Assembly (NCBI GenBank): GCA_032871835.1
Contig: CM065299.1
Coordinates: 48,558,706 to 48,622,705, forward strand
Reading direction: 5' to 3'
Source: Dipteronia dyeriana
Lineage: Eukaryota; Streptophyta; Magnoliopsida; Sapindales; Sapindaceae
Length of the DNA: 64,000 bases
In this document: positions 57,926 to 64,000 of the stretch, one piece after another
Layout: every line of letters starts with the position of its first letter
How positions within the stretch are numbered: the first letter of the stretch is position 1
The notes under the pieces: model-generated
Told to the model about the DNA's origin: nothing
Seen by the model: the letters and a program-made list of their open reading frames with translations, nothing else
The model's database searches: none
Position numbers and translations under genes: made by a program

Positions 57926-59546
57926 TATAAAGTCCCCATTTATTGATTAGCTTATTTCATGAACAATCCACATGTTGGAGTCTTAATGTAAGGGTAGCTT
58001 AGGCTCTCAAGACCTCAAGAAAAGAAGCACCAAAGGTAAAATTCTAAGTGCTTGCTTGCTTTGAAGAGATAGCTTTACACACTCACATCTCATGCATAAT
58101 TCTTGTTAATATATATTGTGTGTTTATATGTGTGCATTCATAATTTGATAACTCTTCTTGCATGTTTATTTTGATCACATCCTTGCATTTGAAATGACAT
58201 GCATTATGTGTTGCTCTTACACACACACACATTCTTCTAGCCTTTGAATTGTTATATTTGTCTTGGTATGCTTATGTGCTTCATTGTCTTACCTTGCTTT
58301 CATTGTGTGTTTTGGTGTGGTGGATTTTTTCAAGTTGAAAAATCCATAACAGGGCAATGCACTGGTCTATGCACGGGTACCCTACCCGCGCACTACCCGT
58401 GCAGTGAGAAGATTGTGAATTTCAATCTCTTGGTGTCAGTTCAATGCGCGGACGCTTGCGCGGGTCTGGACCCGTGCAGTCCGGTGCATTTCACTAGGTC
58501 AAATTTTCATCTCTCTGTTGAGGCCAATGCATGGGCGTTTACGCGGCATATCGTGAGTGTGCGCGGGTCACTGCACGGGTTAGGACCCACACATTACGTT
58601 GATCTAGCAGAATTTATTAAAATGACAACACTTCATTTTTGGCATATATAAATGTCTCTTCATATTCAGGTCATTTAAAGAGTTCCATTTTTCATTATTT
58701 TCTTTTAGAATATCCTTTAACTGAAAAATCTTCCAAGAACTCACCTTTATACACTCAATGCTTTTCCTTTGATCTTAAAAAATCATCTTGCATCATCTAA
58801 GTCTATTTAGAGTGCATCCATACATGGTTAAGCATCATCACATCTTGTTTGGTAAGTCTCTCACTATCTTCATATAAGTTAAGTGTTTTCCTTACCAAGC
58901 CATCTCTTTTATGATTTGTATGCTCTTAGAATATAATCTAGATACAAATAGAGATTGTTTGTGATGAAATGATCGAGTGTTGTATTGTGATAGCTTCATA
59001 GGATTGTTTGATCTTTGTTAGCTAGGCTTTATGAACATGCCATTTAGCTCTTGATATTTAGGATTGTTTTATATGTCATCTCAGCATCCTAGATAAACAT
59101 CTAAGGTTCCCTAGCCTTTTTTGTTCTTTGAATATCTTCATATATTGACATAGGCCATTTTATCTCTTCATTGAGAAGTATGTCTTGTGTTGCTTCCAAG
59201 AGTAGGTTGCTTCAAGCACAAGCAAATTGGACTAGGTTCACTCATACCGGGATTAGGTAGTGGTTGTAGGTTATTTATCGGGATTAGGTTGTAGCACCAT
59301 TATCATTAGTGGATTTGAGGTTCGAATGTGGCTCACTTAATAGCCCGTGGTTTCTCCCAATTGGAGGGTTTCCATGTATATCTCTAGTGTCTTTTATTTT
59401 TCCGCACTTTTTGCACTTGTGATATTATGACTAGTTAGGGGTATTTTCATCTATATTGGCCATTAACGAATATTGGGTAAAAAATTTGATTAAAATCTAT
59501 TCACCCCTTCTAGATTAATATTAAACACACAATACTATTTGTTTTA
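57926..59546 (+). repeat. G right (3') LTR
   Basis: Starts TATAAAGTCC (TG changed to TA) and ends TTGTTTTA before ggttaggcactcc of E. GC-rich block at 58360-58600 with clear inverted pairs; TATA-like run at 58645. The frame at 58244-58651 is not a gene. Confidence 0.92.
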
Positions 59547-60219
59547 GGTTAGGCACTCCAACTCCCAATCCTTTATTGATGTTGAATTGTGGTTTCCTTG
59601 TGAGCCAAGTAGGCACTCCAAATCTTGGTTTACATTAGTTATCAATTTATGTTTTTAACCATCCACACTTATGATGTTGAAGGGATATGTTGTTAGCACT
59701 CCAATCCAATGTATCCAGGGGTGGATTGTGAGCACTCCAATCCAAGCCATTCTGCTAACCTCACATCTATCCAAAGCAAAAGTAAAAGGGGTAGATAGTG
59801 AGCACTCCAATCCAAGCCATCCTAAAAACTTGAGTTAGGGAGATAAACCCTAATTGATCAAATTGTTTCTTAAAGAATGGATTGCCCACTATTCGTTTCA
59901 ATTGCATTGACTCCCACTCATCTCATTATCTTATCTCTCCACATTCTTTCTAATTGTTAGTTCAACCTTTAGATTAATCAACATAATTGTAGTTTGACTA
60001 TTAGTTATTAACTTTTCAAAACCAACCATTTACATTTACTTTTTCATGCATTGTATTAGTTAAATATTTTTTAACTTGCTTTAGCCATTTAATTTTGTTT
60101 TCCTTATGGAAGACACCCGACTTGCCATTGTACTAGTTTTATAAACATTTGATGCTTTGCTGCAGTTTTATAAATTTTATTTGAGAAGCTATTTTACAAA
60201 TAATAAATGACACTTATCA
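59547..60219 (+). repeat. E-family LTR, second part (continues from 48104)
   Basis: Resumes with the gcactcc-repeat region of the E LTR and ends cacttatca, next to a gypsy primer site. It contains four to five diverged copies of an agcactccaatccaa unit (59552-59815). Confidence 0.8.
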
Positions 60220-60222
60220 AAA

Positions 60223-60241
60223 TGGTGCCGCTGCTAGAGAA
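60223..60241 (+). promoter_or_regulatory. E primer-binding site (gypsy type)
   Basis: TGGTGCCGCTGCTAGAGAA resembles TGGCGCCGTTGCCGGGGAA, the Asp-tRNA-type site of plant gypsy elements, with several decayed bases. It lies three bases after the LTR end. Confidence 0.7.
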
Positions 60242-60358
60242 AGGTATTAATTAGTTGGCTAATACTAGTTTTCTAGTTAAGAGTATTTGTTATTTTTAGT
60301 TTTCTTTTGTTTATTTTTACACATTTTGGTATTTTTGTTTTTCTTTGTTTCAAATACA

Positions 60359-60568
60359 ATGGACTTTTACGGGCAAGCAGAGGCTGTTTTGTGCAAGATA
60401 TGTGGTAAAGTTTGGCATGGTATAGAGAATTGTCCATTAAGAGATGAATTTTTAGAGTTTTGTAGGAAACAAGCTAGAACATTGAAACCTTACAATCCAA
60501 AATCTGCAAGCACATTTAAAGATTCCTACATTCTCGAGCCAAACTTCAAGCCATACAAAAACTCTTAA
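60359..60568 (+). pseudogene. E internal frame with N-terminal CCHC knuckle
   Basis: From ATG 60359, 69 codons start MDFYGQAEAVLCKICGKVWH. CKICGKVWHGIENC is an intact CX2CX4HX4C zinc knuckle close to the N-terminus, and a basic Lys/Arg/Pro tail follows. Ordinary gag proteins have the knuckle near the C-terminus. The frame ends where F-type LTR text begins, so it may be a truncated gag or a small protein of a non-autonomous element. The part from 60287 is upstream hydrophobic read-through and probably not translated. Confidence 0.45.
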
Positions 60569-60869
60569 ATCCAAGAGTTTGAGGGAAACTTATCGATACG
60601 CACGAATTCACCACCTCCAGTTGTATTTTGAGATAGAGCGATTGAGAAAAAATAGAGTGAGATTAATACCACCACTATCATTGTTGTACCCCTTTGTAAT
60701 CAAGTTACCTACACATCCAATATAAAAGTTCCATAGTAATATTCAAATTGCACCTTCCTCTTTCTTAATCTCCTAGGTACGTGGTACCTACCCCGACCGC
60801 AACCCACAGGGTAGTGGTCTTGAGGGTGTTAATTAAGATTCCTCACCTTAAAAGAATTTTCGGTTAACA
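60569..60869 (+). repeat. F-family gypsy LTR, 3' part
   Basis: Related to 1430-1577 over its last 90 bases (gggtagtggtc, attcctcacc, ggttaaca) and ends before a primer site. The left limit is set only by the end of the E frame. Confidence 0.6.
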
Positions 60870-60874
60870 CATTT

Positions 60875-60893
60875 TGGCATCGTCTGTGGGAAG
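60875..60893 (+). promoter_or_regulatory. F primer-binding site (Tat-type gypsy)
   Basis: TGGCATCGTCTGTGGGAAG, close to the TGGCGCCGTCTGTGGGGA form seen in plant Tat-lineage gypsy elements. Confidence 0.7.
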
Positions 60894-60952
60894 TTTCCAC
60901 ACCCTTTTTTGAAAGCCTATAAATTCACATTTTGTTTTTGCAGCATATTAGT

Positions 60953-62890
60953 ATGAGACTTTGGCGCTCCAAAAGGCAGATTGGAGCATCAGAGCATCTG
61001 TCTATCACCTCCACCCGAAAGGCTTAGAAAAAAAGGAATTGATTGAAGTATCATAATCCAGTTCCATCGCCATCTACTACAACGCGGGCTACACCCCAGG
61101 CCCTAATTCCCCTAGTAGTAGGCCATGCCATACTAGAGCAACATGCAACAACCTTCATGGATAGCGTTCGCCTTCGATTGGCTACAGAAGGTATCACCCC
61201 CAACTCGTAGGACTAGATGCCAAGAAAGATGTTAGTAAATTAGGTACCAGGGTACCTACCTTCGATAGATTGGGACCTCCATCACCGCTATCAGTCCATA
61301 ATAAGCTAGGGCCCCTACCTTCAAAGTCGTGATAGGCCTGCCCTAAATTCGGAGTAAACTGGTGAGCTATCAACACCGATAGGTAAAGTGAGCCTTTGGC
61401 ATCCCACCTAGAGAGCCTTACCACCTAGCCTAGTTGGCAGTTGGGAGGAAAAATTGATCTTCAGTGGGAAGTACCAGAAGAAGCACCCGGGAAAATCTCC
61501 CCTAGGAGGAGAACAAATAAAGCCTTTGTAGCATCAGATGAATCTAACAAAAAAGATTATGAGATCAAGTCTAAGAACAATGGAAATAAGCGCCTACAAG
61601 ACCATGTAGCTTGGATGGCGAAGAAGACCTAAGAACTAAAGAAGGGAAAACACCGGGAAAATCCGAATGATCCCTTTGGTAAGATGAATGCCTCTTTTTC
61701 TATAAGGATTAGGGAGGCAGAGATTCCCTAAAAATTAAAGATGCATGTCGACAAGTACTCCAAAACAGAGAACCCAGATAAAGCCTTCATAGCATCAGAT
61801 GAATCTAACAAAAAAGATTCTAAGATCGAGTTTAAGAACAATGGAAATAAGCTCCTACGAGACCATGTAGCTTAGATGGCGAAGAAGATCTAAGAACTAA
61901 AGAATGGAAAACATTGAGAAAATCGGAAGAATCCCTTTGGTAAAATGAATTCCTCTTTTTCTATAAGGATTAGGGAGGCAGAGATTCCCTATAAATTAAA
62001 GATGCATGTCGATAAGTACTCCAAAACAGAGGATCCCCTATGCCACTTAGAGAGCTTTGTGTAGCAAATGCAGGTCCAGATGGCTACCCGGTCCACCATG
62101 TGCCGAATGTTCTCAATCACACTGACAAATTACGCCAAGACATGGTTAAAAAAAGTGCATGCATGTTGTGTTGACTCTTTCACTAAATTAACCAGTGACT
62201 TCTGTGCTCAATTTCACGGTATTATGCCATGTCCCAATGATCCCATTCACATGCATTACGTGATCCAGGAGCGGAATAAATCGTTCATATCCTACCTGGA
62301 AAGTTTACAGAAGGAGGTGACCCAGATGGGGGTCTTCACCGAGAAAGAGACCCTGACAAACTTTAGGAGGAACCTATGGGCTGTAGACTATTTTGGTTAA
62401 TCGCCAAGCTCCCTTTAGAAATGTACCAGGAAGCATATGACCCGGCTCTAAAGTAGGCGGAGATATACAAGTAACTTCGGGTCAAGATAGAACACGATAG
62501 CCTTAAGACTTCCAAGCACAAAAAGAAGGAAGCATCGAAGCCGACACCAATCCAGAATGTCCAGAATAGACCTCCTAACCAATCCATGTACCACTCTTCA
62601 CCTTTCTAGCCTTAGCGAGAGCAGTACCAAACAAGGAAGACTCCACCTCAAACCATGTCTCCTCCAGGGAGGCAGTATGGATAGCCCGAGAAGAGGAGGG
62701 ATATAGAAATTACACCCCACTTAAAGCATCTCATGAAATGATCTACCTCCCCATCTGTGATAAAGGGCTACTCAGAAATCCCTGTCCTATCAAAGAACTG
62801 ACTAATACGCATAATTGCTACAAGTACTGTGACTACCATAAGGATGTGGCACACAATACCTTAGAGTGCTACAGCCTGTGCAACCATATT
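60953..62890 (+). pseudogene. F gag (Ty3/gypsy, Tat-like), cut by an A LTR
   Basis: ATG at 60953 follows an acceptor-like tttttgcag. After a disordered N-part come FSIRIREAEIP and KMHVDKYSKTED (twice, through a tandem duplication). Then the capsid domain (62068-62400): FSITLTNYAKTWLKKV, KLTSDFCAQFHG, QERNKSFISYLESLQKEV and FRRNLW. Near the end NCYKYCDYHKDVAHNTLEC resembles the CxxH...H...C finger of Tat gag. Stops are frequent. The A LTR at 62892 cuts it before protease. Confidence 0.88.
61517..62031 (+). repeat. In-frame 261-bp tandem duplication in F gag
   Basis: 61517-61770 and 61778-62031 are near-identical (ataaagcc to caaaacagag) with a period of 261 bp, 87 codons exactly. Differences are single bases plus the stop positions. 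Confidence 0.93.
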
Positions 62891-62891
62891 G

Positions 62892-64000
62892 TGTAATGAT
62901 TATGCTTAATAGTAAGAGTGTAATATTGTATTTGACAATCTTTTCATATAAATAAAGTTATTTATAGTTTAACAAATCTTATAACATTTATAGTTAAAAA
63001 ATTATAACTGTCAAAAATAAATAATCATAAGGTCAAAAACCTATAAGAAATGAAGAAGTGTTCTTACATCTGGATATGTATAAGACAGGCACAATTCTTT
63101 AGTTAGTCTCAAGCAATATCCACAACTTAAGATAAAGGTTGGGCACATTTACCTTGATAAAGTTGTAGATTCTCTTGCTAGCATTTGAGTATGATAAAAT
63201 GTGTTATGATGAGTCAAAATTCTTCAAAGTGTAATGTCTTTAAGAAAAAGAATCTAGTGCACTAGGTGCATTGAATAGGATCACAATGAGATACTTTATC
63301 CAAAACTGTCAGTGGATAAAAGTTTTCACTTATGGACAATCGGAGAGTCTATCTCAATCCTGAGATAAATGATGGACTTATGGTTACAATTGTTATCTTT
63401 TGATCTATCAATGAGTACGATTATATAGCATAGTCTATCCTCAATGGTTTGTTGGTATTCATTTGTTAATCAATCGAGGACTTCATTTATATATATGGAC
63501 ATCGTGGCTTCATTTATTAAATGTGAGTAGAATATCATCATATGGATATTTTGAGGTATTACAAATTAAATCTTAATGTTAAGGTGGACTTTTTAATAAT
63601 GTCCAATGATTTAATAAAATGTAAAAATAGTACCTTGCCAAGGTATATGCTTTGGCGGCAAGGCTAAAATTATTTGCCTAATATATTATTTTTATTTTAT
63701 TATTTAATTAAATAGAAATTAATTAACTAATTAATTAAAAGTAAATAAAAAAACTTTTTAAAACTAGTAGAAGGTCTCTTAGTTTCATACTATTATTGGT
63801 TGTATGAAAAGTATCAAAGACTTTATTTGACAAGTAGATAAATAAAAGGAATTTATTTATCTAGTCAAATTAGGAAGTTTTTGATATTTATCAAAACTCT
63901 AATTGACTATTGGTCAAAATATGATGTTTTAGATGTAGTCAAAATTTTATTATTATTTAGTAACTAGTTATAGGATAATACACTAATGAGTTGGGATAGG
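62892..64000 (+). mobile_element. A-family LTR, 5' part, running off the right edge
   Basis: TGTAATGATTATGC and onward matches the A LTR. It has a deletion near 63583 that joins taatgttaag to gtggacttttt and skips about 0.5 kb or more. Variant text at 63770-63990 groups it with the LTR at 35630. It inserts into F gag after TATTG (62887-62891). Whether it is a solo LTR or the start of a full element lies outside the window. Confidence 0.88.

Larger units (their letters stand above)
48105..59546 (+). mobile_element. G: complete SIRE-like Ty1/copia retrotransposon (11.4 kb), dead
   Basis: Direct 1.6-kb LTRs, Met-tRNA primer site, SIRE-type gag (MSGNGGNKGSSSTRP), protease, integrase, first part of reverse transcriptase, RNase H, 1.2-kb 3' non-coding region and repeated GGGGGAGT tracts before the polypurine tract. 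The C-terminal half of reverse transcriptase is replaced by fragment H, which in turn holds a solo A LTR. It interrupts the E LTR. Integrase Glu is Lys, and gag and pol carry many stops. Confidence 0.93.

Noticed and set aside
58244..58651. 135-codon frame in the G right LTR
   Set aside because: The left LTR copy is broken after 66 codons at the same start, and the frame is made of the motif block.
59547..59830. gcactcc repeats as a CRISPR-like array
   Set aside because: Units are degenerate and irregularly spaced in a plant gypsy LTR, with no cas genes or palindromic repeats.

Overview
This window is plant nuclear DNA made almost entirely of nested, decayed LTR retrotransposons. I found no intact host gene, rRNA, tRNA gene, CRISPR array or bacterial-type operon. 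The plant assignment rests on the elements. They are Ty1/copia elements with initiator-Met-tRNA primer sites (TTGGTATCAGAGC type), long 1.6-2.3 kb LTRs running TG...CA and 5-bp target-site duplications. There are also Ty3/gypsy pieces with plant-type primer sites and short TIR elements and tRNA-derived SINE-like pieces. A large-genome angiosperm is likely; the species cannot be told. Letters used here: A and B = two copia families with gag of the UBN2 type; C, D, G and X = SIRE-like copia elements or LTRs; E and F = gypsy-like elements; H = an unclassified LTR-like piece. These names are mine.

Layout. 1-2402: minus-strand E LTR, the end of an F-type LTR, then unassigned AT-rich DNA. 2403-5665 and 15155-15866: a minus-strand, heavily deleted A element whose LTR is split by B1. 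5666-15154: B1, a complete but dead copia element (TSD TTGAA). 15884-24777: A1, a complete dead copia element inserted in a minus-strand SIRE-like LTR (X, ending near 25257). 26195-26816: a TIR element (TSD TTA) carrying SINE-like pieces. 27240-35522: B2, the best-preserved copia element (TSD GTTGT), with a 410-codon open stretch over integrase. 35630-38805: solo A LTR (TSD GATTT) containing a 748-bp TIR element. 38811-41690: end of a SIRE-like LTR, primer site and gag relic (C), split by a minus-strand solo A LTR (39595-41240, TSD CCTTT). About 41700-47122: minus-strand SIRE-like element D. 47123-60219: gypsy-type LTR E, split by complete SIRE-like element G (48105-59546). G in turn holds fragment H, and H holds a solo A LTR (53649-55859, TSD ATAGG). 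60223-62891: short E internal region, then F gypsy gag with an in-frame 261-bp duplication. 62892-64000: another A LTR running off the window.

The copia elements follow the order LTR, Met-tRNA primer site, leader, gag, protease, integrase, reverse transcriptase, RNase H, polypurine tract, LTR. None is coding-competent: all have stops and frameshifts, and several have lost catalytic residues. The most useful observations are the nesting order fixed by target-site duplications, a possible leader intron that would remove the primer site from gag mRNA, a GC-rich motif block just upstream of the TATA box in LTRs of two superfamilies, microhomology-bounded LTR deletions, and nonsense codons that look like CpG decay. 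I do not see a new enzymatic or defence system.
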